NCBI RefSeq assembly: GCF_000010085.1
Contig: NC_007712.1
Location: 2,976,001-3,040,000 of the forward strand
DNA: 64,000 nucleotides
Reading direction: 5' to 3'
From: Sodalis glossinidius str. 'morsitans'
Lineage (GTDB): Bacteria > Pseudomonadota > Gammaproteobacteria > Enterobacterales > Enterobacteriaceae
Shown here: piece after piece, positions 38,046-47,522 of the stretch
Numbering within the stretch: position 1 is the first letter of the stretch
Layout of the letters: every line of letters starts with the position of its first letter
Notes under the pieces: model-generated
Told to the model about the DNA's origin: nothing
Databases searched by the model: none
Seen by the model: the letters and a program-made list of their open reading frames with translations, nothing else
Program-made: the position numbers and the translations under genes

Positions 38046-38058
38046 GGTGTACCTCTCC

Positions 38059-39333
38059 TTAACCTAAAATCGATGCCAGCCGCGCGGCGACATCGCTCTG
38101 CGCCAGCGTTTCCTGGTTACCCGTGGCCAAATCCTTCACCACTACTTGTCCCGCCGCCGCTTCGCTTTCTCCGAGAACCAGCGCGATGCGGGCGCCGTGC
38201 TTGTCGGCACGGCCAAACTGCTTTTTAAAGCTGCCGCCGCCGTAATTGGTCATCAGCCGCAGGGAAGACAGCTCGTCACGCAACTGCTCCGCCAGCCGCA
38301 GCGCCTCACGCTGCACGCCGTCCCCGGCCGCCACCAGATAAGCATCCACACGCGCTGCGGCGGCGAAATCCGGGTTGACCGCCTGCACCAGCAGCACCAG
38401 CCGCTCCAGCCCCATCGCGAAACCCACGGCGGGGGTGGCGCGACCGCCCAGCTGTTCCACCAGCCCATCGTAGCGGCCGCCGCCGCAAACGGTGCCCTGC
38501 GACCCCAAACGGGTGGTTACCCACTCGAAAACCGTCCGGTTGTAATAATCCAGGCCGCGCACCAAACGCGGATTAACCGTATATGGGATGCCGGCCAGGT
38601 CTAAAAGTTCACACAGACCGGAAAAGTGGGCCTGGGAATCGTCATCAAGGTAATCGGTCAGAACCGGTGCGTCGTTGAGCAGCACCTGAATATCGGGGTT
38701 TTTCGTGTCCAATACCCGCATTGGATTGGTATGCATGCGACGGCGGCAATCTTCATCCAGGCGGTCTTCATGCTGGCGCAAAAACGCGACCAGCGCCTCG
38801 CGGTAGCGCGCGCACGCCTCCAGCGAACCGATGGAATTCAGCTCCAGCGCCACATGTTCCTGGATACCCAGCGCACGCCACCAGCGGGCGGTCAGCAGAA
38901 TAAGCTCGGCGTCAACATCCGGTCCCTGTTGACCAAATACCTCGGCACCCATCTGGTGGAACTGACGGTAGCGGCCTTTCTGTGGACGCTCATAGCGAAA
39001 CATCGGCCCCACATACCACAACCGCTGTTCCTGATTGTACAGCAAACCGTGTTCAATACCGGCGCGCACGCAGCCGGCGGTGCCCTCCGGACGCAGGGTC
39101 AGGCTGTCGCCGTTGCGATCGGCGAAGGTATACATCTCTTTTTCCACTACATCGGTAACTTCACCGATAGCCCGCTGGAACAGCGGGGTCTGCTCGACGA
39201 TCGGCAGGCGGATTTCACTGTAGCCGTAGCTGGCCAGCACGTTTTTAAGTGTCCCTTCCACGCACTGCCAGAATGCCGTCTCTTCCGGCAAATAGTCGTT
39301 CATGCCGCGAATGGCCTGGATGTTCTTTGCCAT
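38059..39333 (-). CDS. hisS: Histidyl-tRNA synthetase
   Basis: Charges tRNA-His with histidine in the cytoplasm; homodimeric class II synthetase of 424 residues. Starts AKNIQAIRGMNDYLPEETAF. Motif 2 contains MFRYERPQKGRYRQFHQMGA, the His-specific signature is RGLDYYNRTVFEW, and motif 3 is GFAMGLERLVLL. The C-terminal anticodon-binding domain follows from about residue 325. It is intact and sits 18 bases after ispG in the conserved ispG-hisS-yfgM-bamB order. Confidence 0.98.
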   Translation of the reverse strand: MAKNIQAIRGMNDYLPEETAFWQCVEGTLKNVLASYGYSEIRLPIVEQTPLFQRAIGEVTDVVEKEMYTFADRNGDSLTLRPEGTAGCVRAGIEHGLLYNQEQRLWYVGPMFRYERPQKGRYRQFHQMGAEVFGQQGPDVDAELILLTARWWRALGIQEHVALELNSIGSLEACARYREALVAFLRQHEDRLDEDCRRRMHTNPMRVLDTKNPDIQVLLNDAPVLTDYLDDDSQAHFSGLCELLDLAGIPYTVNPRLVRGLDYYNRTVFEWVTTRLGSQGTVCGGGRYDGLVEQLGGRATPAVGFAMGLERLVLLVQAVNPDFAAAARVDAYLVAAGDGVQREALRLAEQLRDELSSLRLMTNYGGGSFKKQFGRADKHGARIALVLGESEAAAGQVVVKDLATGNQETLAQSDVAARLASILG

Positions 39334-39351
39334 GTCGAATCTCTACCTGTG

Positions 39352-40473
39352 TTATTTTTCTATCAGATTGACCGTGATGCGATTATTCTCGTCCAGCATC
39401 GCCGCTTTCGCGCGAATACGGGCCTCTAATTGGTCGATCATCAGTTCGTTATCGAAACGCTCGCGCTGGCGAACGCCGTCTTCATAGTAGCCGCTTTTGT
39501 TATGGCCGCCGGTCACACCCAGCGTGGACACCAGCGCTTCGCCGGGACCATTCACTACACAACCAATGATGGAGACATCCATTGGCGTGACGATGTCCTC
39601 CAGCCGCTGCTCCAGGGCATTGACGGTGCCGATAACATCAAACTCCTGACGCGAACACGTCGGGCAGGCAATGAAGTTGATGCCGCGGGCGCGAATACGC
39701 AGCGACTTCAAAATATCGAAACCGACCTTTACTTCCTCTACCGGATCCGCCGCCAGCGAGATGCGCAGCGTATCGCCGATGCCTTCGCTTAATAGCAGGC
39801 CAAGACCAATCGCCGATTTCACCGCCCCGCTGCGGGCGCCGCCGGCCTCGGTAATACCCAGATGCAGCGGCTGATCGATACGCGAGGCCAAAAGGCGGTA
39901 GGATTGCACCGCCAGGAACACGTCGGAAGCTTTCACGCTGACCTTGAACGTATCGAAATTGAGCCGGTCAAGGATATCCACATGGCGCATGGCCGATTCC
40001 AACAGGGCCTCCGGCGTGGGTTCGCCATACTTTTCCTGCAGATCGCGCTCAAGGGAGCCAGCGTTAACGCCGATGCGAATCGGGATATTGTTATCGCGCG
40101 CGCAATCCACCACGGAACGGATACGCCCCTCATTGCCGATGTTGCCGGGATTGATACGCAAACAGTCAACGCCATATTCGGCAACTTTCAACGCGATGCG
40201 ATAATCGAAATGGATATCCGCCACCAGCGGAACAGCGACCTGCTGTTTGATAAGTTTGAACGCTTCGGCGGCGTCCATGGTGGGCACCGATACGCGTACG
40301 ATATCAACACCGACGCGCTCCAGCGCCTGTATCTGTTGCACCGTCGCCGCGACATCGGTGGTACAGGTGTTGGTCATTGACTGTACCGCGATGGGGGCGC
40401 CGTCACCCACCAGCACCTTGCCGACGTAAATACGTTTCGATTTTCGACGGGTTATGGGTGCGGAATTATGCAT
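39352..40473 (-). CDS. ispG: 4-hydroxy-3-methylbut-2-enyl diphosphate synthase (flavodoxin)
   Basis: Seventh step of the MEP isoprenoid pathway: converts cyclic MEcPP to HMBPP with a 4Fe-4S cluster. The 373 residues contain the N-terminal TIM barrel (VGDGAPIAVQSMTNT, LRINPGNIGNEGRI) and the C-terminal cluster domain with FIACPTCSRQEFD and CVVNGPGEA, giving the three Cys ligands and the Glu. It is intact. As an Fe-S enzyme it needs cluster assembly, which is notable because the isc operon in this window has lost its scaffold and chaperone genes; another pathway such as Suf must mature it. Confidence 0.97.
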   Translation of the reverse strand: MHNSAPITRRKSKRIYVGKVLVGDGAPIAVQSMTNTCTTDVAATVQQIQALERVGVDIVRVSVPTMDAAEAFKLIKQQVAVPLVADIHFDYRIALKVAEYGVDCLRINPGNIGNEGRIRSVVDCARDNNIPIRIGVNAGSLERDLQEKYGEPTPEALLESAMRHVDILDRLNFDTFKVSVKASDVFLAVQSYRLLASRIDQPLHLGITEAGGARSGAVKSAIGLGLLLSEGIGDTLRISLAADPVEEVKVGFDILKSLRIRARGINFIACPTCSRQEFDVIGTVNALEQRLEDIVTPMDVSIIGCVVNGPGEALVSTLGVTGGHNKSGYYEDGVRQRERFDNELMIDQLEARIRAKAAMLDENNRITVNLIEK

Positions 40474-40509
40474 TGAACTTTCTCCAACCTTGCCGACTGG
40501 CTTAACTCT

Positions 40510-41469
40510 TTACTGGGCGGCTACGGTCAGTCGCGCAACCTGATTTGACCGGATGAACCGGCTCAGATCCACCGGCTTGCCCTGGTAATGAACCTGCACT
40601 GCGGCAGGGGCGCCGATTTTTAATTTGTACGGTGCCTGGCCGGTGAGATTCAGCCTGGCGCCGCTATGCTGAATACCGCTGAACAGTTTCTTGCCGCCAG
40701 CATCGAACACCTCCAGCCAACAGTCGCCGGTAAAATTCATCACCAGCGCGTTGCCGTCGGCATCAGCGGCGCCGGTCTCCGGTGCGGCGGACGTTGTCGG
40801 CGCGGAGGGGCTAACCGTCGCCGGCACTGGCAACGTGCGGCCGGCGGTCTGGCCGGCGATATCCGGGGCGGGCGCCGCGCTTGCGGGTGATGAAGACGGC
40901 GCCGCAGCCGGCACACCGGCATCCGCGTCGGCCGGTTGATCCGCCGGCGGCTGACCGACGTCGTCCGCGCCGTCGCCAAACGGGACCAACGTGGCATCAT
41001 CCCCACGCGATAACTGGGCGGAGGATTGATCGGCCATGTTGGCGATATCCTGCTGCTGGGCCTGATGATTTTGCCACCACCAGGCGCCCGTCAGACCAAT
41101 CACCACAAACAGGATAAGCCAGGTGGACCCCATCAGCCAGCCATCGCGTTTCTTGCGGGTTTTGCCCAGCGAGAAGCTCTGCATCGGCGCTACCTTCGAG
41201 GCCTTTATCGGCACCTGTTTGGCCATCATCGGCGTCAGTTCTTCTTCAGAAATATCCACCAGGCGCGCATAAGAGCGAATATAGCCGCGTAGGAACGTTG
41301 AGGAGAGGTTGGGATTGACGTGATCGTCTTCGATATCCCGCACGGTGGAGACCTTCAGGCACAGCCGCTCGGCCACCGCCTGCTGGCTTAATCCCATATT
41401 TTCGCGGGCTTGACGCAGGCGTCCGCCCGTCGTGGTTGGTGCTTGATCTTGCAGGGCTTCAGTATTCAT
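40510..41469 (-). CDS. rodZ: Cytoskeleton protein RodZ
   Basis: A bitopic inner-membrane protein that links MreB filaments to the cell-wall elongation machinery and sets rod shape. The cytoplasmic N-terminus has a Cro-like helix-turn-helix (RLRQARENMGLSQQAVAERL, residues about 16-80). A basic stretch KTRKKRDGW precedes the single membrane helix (about 112-132). The periplasmic part is a long Pro/Ala-rich linker (about 150-235) followed by a compact beta domain ending in LTVAAQ. Length 319 is normal. It lies between ispG and the pilW pseudogene in the conserved order. Intact. Confidence 0.95.
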   Translation of the reverse strand: MNTEALQDQAPTTTGGRLRQARENMGLSQQAVAERLCLKVSTVRDIEDDHVNPNLSSTFLRGYIRSYARLVDISEEELTPMMAKQVPIKASKVAPMQSFSLGKTRKKRDGWLMGSTWLILFVVIGLTGAWWWQNHQAQQQDIANMADQSSAQLSRGDDATLVPFGDGADDVGQPPADQPADADAGVPAAAPSSSPASAAPAPDIAGQTAGRTLPVPATVSPSAPTTSAAPETGAADADGNALVMNFTGDCWLEVFDAGGKKLFSGIQHSGARLNLTGQAPYKLKIGAPAAVQVHYQGKPVDLSRFIRSNQVARLTVAAQ

Positions 41470-41533
41470 TAGCTAGGAATTGCTGGTACTGTTCGGATTA
41501 TGGAAAACTTCGCGCAAGCCGCGTGCCATAACG

Positions 41534-42209
41534 TTACACGTCATTCGGCCGGTTGGCTAACGCAGCGAAACGAATCTGTAACCATAAACTTTCGGCGCTG
41601 GCCGGAAGCACATGTTGATAAATATCCAAAAGCCGCTGCGCTCTGTCAGCGCGACCCGCCGTTAATTGCCGGTTCGCTTCAAATACCAGTGCCACGCCTT
41701 TTTCAGGAGTGCGCGCGATCAAGGAACGCGCCTGTGCGCCGTCCCCTGACTTGAAAAAAACAGTAGCCGGCGCTCTCCAGACTATCGACAGCCTCGCCGT
41801 AATCCGCCGATTGCGCAGCCGCGGAAAACTGCTGTTGCGCCGGTACATACTGCCCTAAACCACATAAAAACGCACCGTAATTATTCAGAACTTCGCTATT
41901 TTGCGGCGCCAGTTTCAGGGCCAGGCGGTAGCGATTCTCTGCGACGGCGGTTTCACCAATCCGCTGTTCATACTGCGCCATCCCGAGCTGGGTCCGGTAA
42001 TCGTCGGGCGCGGCTTTCACCGCCATTGACAGATTCTGCCGGGCAGCATCTAGATTACCCGCCACCAGATAGGCCATCCCCAGTTGCAAGCGCGTAGGTG
42101 CGGACTGCGGCAACGGCCCGCCGTCGCGCTGCGCCTGCCAGCTTTCACCGGCGCAACCGCCCACCAGAGCGATGATAATTACGACTCCACCCATCCGAAT
42201 CAGCTTCAT
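41534..42209 (-). pseudogene. pilW: Type IV pilus biogenesis lipoprotein PilW, single homopolymer frameshift
   Basis: PilW/PilF is a TPR lipoprotein that helps assemble the type IV pilus secretin. The 5' frame has a lipobox signal (IIIALVGGCAG) and TPR units LGMAYLVAGNLDAARQNLSM and LNNYGAFLCGLGQYVPAQQQ. It runs into a run of seven T on the coding strand at about 41754-41760. With six T the frame would go CFFKSGDGAQARSLIARTP and continue in the other frame to LLDIYQHVLPASAESLW and the stop at 41534. No other lesion is visible. The gene therefore differs from an intact one by one base in a homopolymer, which polymerase slippage might partly correct. Confidence 0.85.
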
Positions 42210-42278
42210 GCCGGCTCCCTTATCGTTACGCTATTTCCGTTAACGTGGTGGGTCAAAGGCCAGCGCCAGCGCTTGCCA

Positions 42279-43460
42279 TCAGACCGCCTTTACCTCAATC
42301 GATTCACCGTTCATACGTTTACGCAGGGTACGCTTGGTGCGGTCGATCACCTCTCCCGCCAGTTGCCCACAGGCGGCATCGATATCGTCGCCGCGCGTTT
42401 TACGTACGATGGTCGTGAACTCGTAGCCCATCAGCACCTTGGCGAAGCGATCCACCCGGCTATTGGAACTGCGGCCGTAGGGGGCGCCGGGAAACGGGTT
42501 CCAGGGAATAAGGTTAATCTTGCACGGCGTATATTTCAAACATGCCGCCAGTTGATGTGCGTGCTCGGTTCCGTCGTTGATGTGATCGAGCATCACGTAC
42601 TCCACGGTCACGCGGCCCTTATTGGCGTTGGACTTGTCAAGATAACAGCGCACCGCCGACAGGAAAGTCTCGATATTGTATTTGCGGTTAATCGGCACAA
42701 TTTCGTCGCGAATCGTATCGTTTGGCGCATGGAGCGAAATCGCCAGCGCCACGTCTATCATGTCGCCGAGCTTCTCCAGGGCCGGCACGACGCCGGAGGT
42801 GGACAACGTGACGCGCCGCTTGGACAGCCCGAAGCCGAAATCGTCCAACATAATCTCCATCGCCGGCACCACGTTGGTGAGATTGAGCAGTGGCTCGCCC
42901 ATGCCCATCATTACCACATTGGTGATAGGGCGCTGGCCGGTGACCTTGGCGGCGCCGATGATCTTTGCCGCGCGCCAGACCTGGCCGATAATTTCCGACA
43001 CCCGGAGATTACGGTTGAAGCCCTGCTGCGCGGTGGAGCAGAAAGTGCATTGCAGCGCGCAGCCGACCTGGGAGGAGACGCACAGCGTGGCGCGATCATC
43101 CTCGGGAATGTAGACCGTCTCGACCTGCTGGTCGCCCACCTTGATGGCCCATTTGATGGTACCGTCGGCGGAGCGCTGCTCCTCGGCGACTTCCGGCGCG
43201 CGGATTTCCGCCAGCGCTTTCAGCCTGGCGCGCAAATGCTTGTTGATGTCCGTCATCTGATCGAAATCATCGCAGCAATAGTGATAGATCCATTTCATTA
43301 CCTGATCAGCGCGGAAGGGCTTTTCCCCCATCGAAGAAAAAAACTCGCGCAGCTGCTGGCGGTTCATATCAAGCAGGTTCAATTTCTGCTGGGCTGCGGG
43401 CGCCGGGGAAGGAGACGTTGCCGCCACGGGTGAAAGTTCAGACAAAAGTTGTTCAGACAT
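42279..43460 (-). CDS. rlmN: Dual-specificity rRNA/tRNA adenine-C2 methyltransferase RlmN
   Basis: Radical-SAM enzyme that methylates A2503 of 23S rRNA and A37 of some tRNAs. The start MSEQLLSELSP at 43460 matches E. coli; the frame is open further upstream without homology. The radical-SAM cluster motif is CALQCTFCSTAQQGFNRNL. MMGMGEPLLNLTNVVPAMEI and RVTLSTSGVVPAL are family blocks, and the methyl-carrying Cys lies in the GDDIDAACGQLAG region. Length 393 is normal apart from an Ala/Pro-rich insert near residues 12-24. It is intact and, like IspG, requires an Fe-S cluster. Confidence 0.97.
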   Translation of the reverse strand: MSEQLLSELSPVAATSPSPAPAAQQKLNLLDMNRQQLREFFSSMGEKPFRADQVMKWIYHYCCDDFDQMTDINKHLRARLKALAEIRAPEVAEEQRSADGTIKWAIKVGDQQVETVYIPEDDRATLCVSSQVGCALQCTFCSTAQQGFNRNLRVSEIIGQVWRAAKIIGAAKVTGQRPITNVVMMGMGEPLLNLTNVVPAMEIMLDDFGFGLSKRRVTLSTSGVVPALEKLGDMIDVALAISLHAPNDTIRDEIVPINRKYNIETFLSAVRCYLDKSNANKGRVTVEYVMLDHINDGTEHAHQLAACLKYTPCKINLIPWNPFPGAPYGRSSNSRVDRFAKVLMGYEFTTIVRKTRGDDIDAACGQLAGEVIDRTKRTLRKRMNGESIEVKAV

Positions 43461-43633
43461 CATTTTGTTGCATGCCTCGTTATTACACGTTATGGCGCGA
43501 AATACATTAAAGAAATGCCCCGGCCGAGTGCGGATCACCACCTCATCCGGGGCACGTTGGACACTGATTTTAGCGCAGAGCTGCCTGGCTTAAAAGGTGA
43601 AGCAAGCCTTTTTTCCCTGTTGTGAGGCAAGGA

Positions 43634-44065
43634 TTAGCGAATACGGGTGCAAACTTCGCCATCGGCAAAGAAATAAGCAATTTCGCGCGCGGCAGATTCA
43701 GCGGAATCCGAGCCGTGTACCGCGTTCTCAGTAAAGCTGTCAGCATAATCGGCGCGCAGGGTGCCGGCTAAAGCATTGGCCAGGTTGGTGGCGCCCATGA
43801 TTTCACGATTGCGGCGCACGGCGTCTTCGCCTTCCAGCACCTGCACCAGGATGGGGCCGGAGATCATAAAATCCACCAGGCTGTCGAAGAACGGTTTGCC
43901 TTTATGTTCGGCATAGAATCCTTCCGCCTGCTCACGGGTCAACTGGAGCATTTTAGCGCCAACCACGGTCAGCCCGGTGCTTTCAAAACGCTGGATAATG
44001 GCACCGATGACGTTTTTGGCCACGGCGTTCGGCTTGATAATGGAAAAGGTACGTTCAATGGTCAT
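43634..44065 (-). CDS. ndk: Nucleoside diphosphate kinase
   Basis: Transfers the gamma phosphate of ATP to other nucleoside diphosphates through a phosphohistidine. The catalytic site is His117 in ENAVHGSDSAESA; the 143 residues start TIERTFSIIKPNAVAKNVIG and agree throughout with the enterobacterial enzyme. It is intact. In E. coli the next genes are pbpC and yfhM, then sseA; here the divergent sseA remnant begins about 255 bases away, so those two large genes are missing. Confidence 0.98.
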   Translation of the reverse strand: MTIERTFSIIKPNAVAKNVIGAIIQRFESTGLTVVGAKMLQLTREQAEGFYAEHKGKPFFDSLVDFMISGPILVQVLEGEDAVRRNREIMGATNLANALAGTLRADYADSFTENAVHGSDSAESAAREIAYFFADGEVCTRIR

Positions 44066-44321
44066 AAGAACCTCTAGGTGATTTTTGTTATGGCCGCGCT
44101 AATTCGCTGTTACGCCGGCCGGTGCAAGTGGCGCAGATTATAGGGGCGCGCGAAGCGCTCCGCTACCTTTAAAAATAACATTTCATTAAAAAAAGCGCCG
44201 CCGCACCGAGGGCGACATCCCTTCGCCGCCCCGGCTTGAAGCCAACGGCAAAAAAGCCGACAATGCCAGGCAATGCAATGGCGCCGGCACAATGCGCGGC
44301 GCACCCCAGACGGAGCTTATG

Positions 44322-45161
44322 ATGACCCATTCGTTATTCGTTAGCCAAACATGGCTGCTGCTGCATCTCGATGATCCTCAGGTGCGCATTCTTGACGCGC
44401 GCATGCTGCCGCCCGGTTATCAAGGGCTGCGCGAAAGTGCTGCGGAATTTCGCGCGGGTCATCTGCCCGGTGCGGTATTTTTTGATATCGAGGCCCTGTC
44501 CGATAGCGCCTCTCCCCTGCCCCATATGCTGACCTCCCCGGCGCAGTTTGCCCGCGATATGGGTGCGCTAGGTGTTAGCAACACACACCACGGCGTAATC
44601 TACGATGACGGTACACTGTTTTCTGCCCCGCGCGCCTGGTGGATGCTGCAAACCAGCGGCGTCCGGCAGGTGTCGTTGCTGGCGGGAGGGCTGGACGGTT
44701 GGCGGCATGCCGCTGGAAGAGGGACAACCGGCGCCCGCGCCGCAAACCTTTACCCCACACATTGAGGCCAACCGGGTGCGTTCACTCGACGACATCCGCC
44801 GTATCAGCACCGACGGATCGGCGCAAATTGTCGATGCCCCTCCCGCGGCACGCTTTCACAGCGATGCGCCGGAGCCCCGCTCCGGCCTGCTGCGCGATCA
44901 TATCCCCGGCAGCTGAACTTACCCTGGGACCAACTGGTACAAGATGGGCAGCTAAAGCCCCAGCCGGTGCTGGAGGAACAACTGCGCCAGGCGAGCATTG
45001 ATCCGAGGCGGCCGGTCGTTGCCAGCTGCGGCTCCGGAGTCACCGCGGCGGTGGCGGTGCTGGCTCTCACAGCGCTGGGCGCACAGGACATCAGTTTGTA
45101 TGACGGCTCCTGGAGTGAATAGGGCACCCGTGGCGATACGCCCATCGCCGACGCCAAATAA
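44322..45161 (+). pseudogene. sseA: 3-mercaptopyruvate sulfurtransferase, broken
   Basis: SseA is a two-domain rhodanese that moves sulfur from 3-mercaptopyruvate to acceptors. The first domain reads SLFVSQTWLLLHLDDPQVRI, DARMLPPGYQG and HLPGAVFFDIEALSD up to GGLDGWRHA, where the frame shifts near 44705. The second piece has SLDDIRRISTDGSAQIVDA; part of the domain is lost near 44860-44920 (RSGLLRDHIPGS then a stop). The third piece has the active-site loop ASCGSGVTAAV with the catalytic Cys and LYDGSWSE, followed by TAG where the family has Trp (45120-45122). Several independent lesions, so clearly dead. Confidence 0.92.
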
Positions 45162-45320
45162 CGCTCGGCGACATCGCGGCGCAAGCGCAGGGCCGCACCT
45201 TGGTGAGTTTGACCGCGAAGCGCCGGACGCACGCTGTCGCGGTGGCGCGACGCACCCGCCAATGCTATTTGGCAGCGGCGTAAAGCGATGGTCCGGCCCC
45301 CTCGGCGTTTAAAAAAGCAC

Positions 45321-46115
45321 TCAGGACCGGCCTGCGTCTTTCACCGACCGTAGCCAGCTGCCCCAGCGCCGTTCATAGAAAGGAGTAATGTGGTGGAGGA
45401 AATAATGGCTGATGCCCGCCTCGCCCTCCTCCACCAGGCATATATCCACCGGCAGCGCGTCCGGCGCGGTATCGGTCGCCACCTGCCCCGTCTCCTGAAT
45501 GGCCTCTTCGGCATCGCTGTCGCATTCCAGGCCGATAAGCCAGTGCGGCTCTTGCTCCGCATCGTCCCGCACCTGTACCAGAAAAGCCCGCCGCACCTGT
45601 TTATATTGCGCGAATAGGACGGTCAGCGAGTCCACCATCTGTACCGGCATGTCCTTAGGCTCGCTGAGGGTCATACGCATTTCCCCTGCCAAAACCTGCC
45701 ATTCAGTCAACGCGTCACCGTCGTTGCTCAACAGCGCCGCCACTTCATCGGGCGCGAAGGACTTGCCGTAAGGCAGCTTGGGATTCAGAAACAGCTCTGC
45801 GCCGGCGGTCATGGCAAATAATGTTCGCACCGGCAGCGCGACGAAAGGCTGGGGACCCGTCACCGCCCTTTCCAGCGCGGACACCGAGGTAAAAAAGGGG
45901 ATGGCGGAGCCGCCATACTGCTTTTCCCAATGCTGCAACGTGACCGGCGATGCGCCGTCGTCGCGCACGGCGCCGGCTATCCAATCATCGCCGGCTTCAC
46001 CCGGCACATACACCGTCGCCGCCAGCAACAGCTTGAAAAAAGCCGGGCGATACGCCGGCTCGCCGGCGGCGCGCTGTAGCGCCTCCTCCAGAGCGTTATC
46101 TTGTGAGGACGTCAT
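45321..46115 (-). CDS. sseB: SseB family protein (enhanced serine sensitivity)
   Basis: A cytoplasmic protein of unclear role; overproduction in E. coli increases serine sensitivity. The 264 residues have the conserved N-terminal block EPAYRPAFFKLLLAATVYVP and the DUF4325-like SseB domain with IPFFTSVSALERAV, FVALPVRTLFAMTAGAELFL and LNPKLPYGKSFAPDEV. The C-terminal domain ends HHITPFYERRWGSWLR, as in E. coli. Start MTSSQDNALEEAL at 46115 chosen by homology. It lies between sseA and pepB as in E. coli. Intact. Confidence 0.93.
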   Translation of the reverse strand: MTSSQDNALEEALQRAAGEPAYRPAFFKLLLAATVYVPGEAGDDWIAGAVRDDGASPVTLQHWEKQYGGSAIPFFTSVSALERAVTGPQPFVALPVRTLFAMTAGAELFLNPKLPYGKSFAPDEVAALLSNDGDALTEWQVLAGEMRMTLSEPKDMPVQMVDSLTVLFAQYKQVRRAFLVQVRDDAEQEPHWLIGLECDSDAEEAIQETGQVATDTAPDALPVDICLVEEGEAGISHYFLHHITPFYERRWGSWLRSVKDAGRS

Positions 46116-46226
46116 ACTTTGCAATTCCAGTCGCCGCCTGAGCGGCCGTCATGTCAAACGGTTGGTCGACCCGCGCGCGGGCTGTTACGGGCATCCAGGC
46201 GACAGTCGCATCGACGTGCATGGGCA

Positions 46227-47522
46227 TCAGTCCTGCGCCTGGGCCAGCAGCAGATTGGCCAGCGTGCGTACGCCCAGCCCGGTCGCGCCGGCGGACCACT
46301 GATCCACCGCGCCTTTACGGTAGGTGGCGGAGCAGTCGATATGCAGCCAGCCCTGACGATAATTTTCCACGAAATGAGATAAGAACGCCGCGGCGGTGCT
46401 GGCGCCTACGCTGTGCGCGCTGCCCGCTAAATTGCTCATGTCGGCGAAATTGGACGGCAGATGCTGACGGTGGAACTCCGCCAGCGGCAGACGCCAGAAA
46501 GGTTCATTCTCTTCATTGGCGCTTTGCATCAGCGCCGCCACCAGAGCGTCATCGAAGCTGAACAACGCATGATAATCATTGCCCAACGCGGTTTTTGCGG
46601 CGCCGGTCAGGGTGGCGCAGTCAATAATCAGCTGCGGTTTGGCCGCACTGGCGTCAATAAGTCCGTCCGCCAATACCAGGCGGCCTTCAGCGTCGGTGTT
46701 CATTACTTCGACCGATTTGCCGTTGCGATAACGGATGATATCGCCCAATTTGAAGGCATTGCCGCTCACCATATTGTCGGCACAGCACAAAATCAGCCGT
46801 ACCCGTTTGTTCAGGCCGCGGCTGATGGCCAGCGCCAGCGCACCCGTCAGCGTGGCGGCACCGCCCATATCAGACTTCATGGAATCCATGGAGCTGCTGC
46901 CTTTCAGGCTGTAACCGCCGGTATCGAAGGTGATTCCTTTCCCCACCAGACACGCCAGCACCGGCGTCTCCGCATCGCCACCAGGATTGTAGTCCAGCGT
47001 CAACAACACCGGTTGGCGATCGGAACCGCGGCCGACGGTATGCAGCCCCGTATACTGGTTATCAAACAGATCGTCGGCTTTCATGATGCGATAGCTGATG
47101 GCATCGTCAGCCACGGCAGACATGATGTCCACCGCGCGCTGCGCCAGTTGTTCCGGACCCAGCTCTTCCGCCGGCGTATTGATTGTATGACGCACCCAGT
47201 CAATGATTTGCAGTCGGTCGTCCAGCTCATTGCGCGCCGTTTCGGGCAGCGTCGGCCAAGTCACCTGGCGCTCGCCTTTGGGGGACCGATAGCCTTGCCA
47301 GAATGCCCAGCAGCGCGCCAGATCCCACGCATCTCCCACCAACGCAATCTGCTTTATCCCTTGCCCGTCGATTTTGCGCCCCGCGCGCTGAATGTCGCTT
47401 AGCGCATCATCGCCCGTCAAATGGATGGTCATTCCGCGCTCATCGGCGCTCAATAACGCTTTTTCACCCCAGCGCGGGTCGGCGGGTGCGGTAGATAGCG
47501 TGAGATGCATCGCTTCGGTCAT
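46227..47522 (-). CDS. pepB: Aminopeptidase B (M17 leucyl aminopeptidase family)
   Basis: A cytoplasmic manganese/zinc peptidase that removes N-terminal residues and has a preference for acidic ones. The start MTEAMHLTLSTAPADPRWGE at 47522 matches E. coli PepB; the open frame extends 15 codons further without homology. M17 motifs are ACLVGKGITFDTGGYSLK and the signature NTDAEGRLVLADGLI, with the metal-binding Asp and Glu residues. The C-terminus LGVRTLANLLLAQAQD is normal. In E. coli the genes iscX, fdx, hscA and so on lie immediately upstream; here only a scrap of iscX remains. Confidence 0.97.
   Translation of the reverse strand: MTEAMHLTLSTAPADPRWGEKALLSADERGMTIHLTGDDALSDIQRAGRKIDGQGIKQIALVGDAWDLARCWAFWQGYRSPKGERQVTWPTLPETARNELDDRLQIIDWVRHTINTPAEELGPEQLAQRAVDIMSAVADDAISYRIMKADDLFDNQYTGLHTVGRGSDRQPVLLTLDYNPGGDAETPVLACLVGKGITFDTGGYSLKGSSSMDSMKSDMGGAATLTGALALAISRGLNKRVRLILCCADNMVSGNAFKLGDIIRYRNGKSVEVMNTDAEGRLVLADGLIDASAAKPQLIIDCATLTGAAKTALGNDYHALFSFDDALVAALMQSANEENEPFWRLPLAEFHRQHLPSNFADMSNLAGSAHSVGASTAAAFLSHFVENYRQGWLHIDCSATYRKGAVDQWSAGATGLGVRTLANLLLAQAQD

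Noticed and set aside
42084..43433. 449-codon open frame on the plus strand
   Set aside because: It lies entirely opposite rlmN and pilW, has no family motif, and arises from the GC-rich codon use of the real genes on the minus strand.
46461..47402. 313-codon open frame on the plus strand
   Set aside because: Antisense to pepB, with no start signal or known domain.
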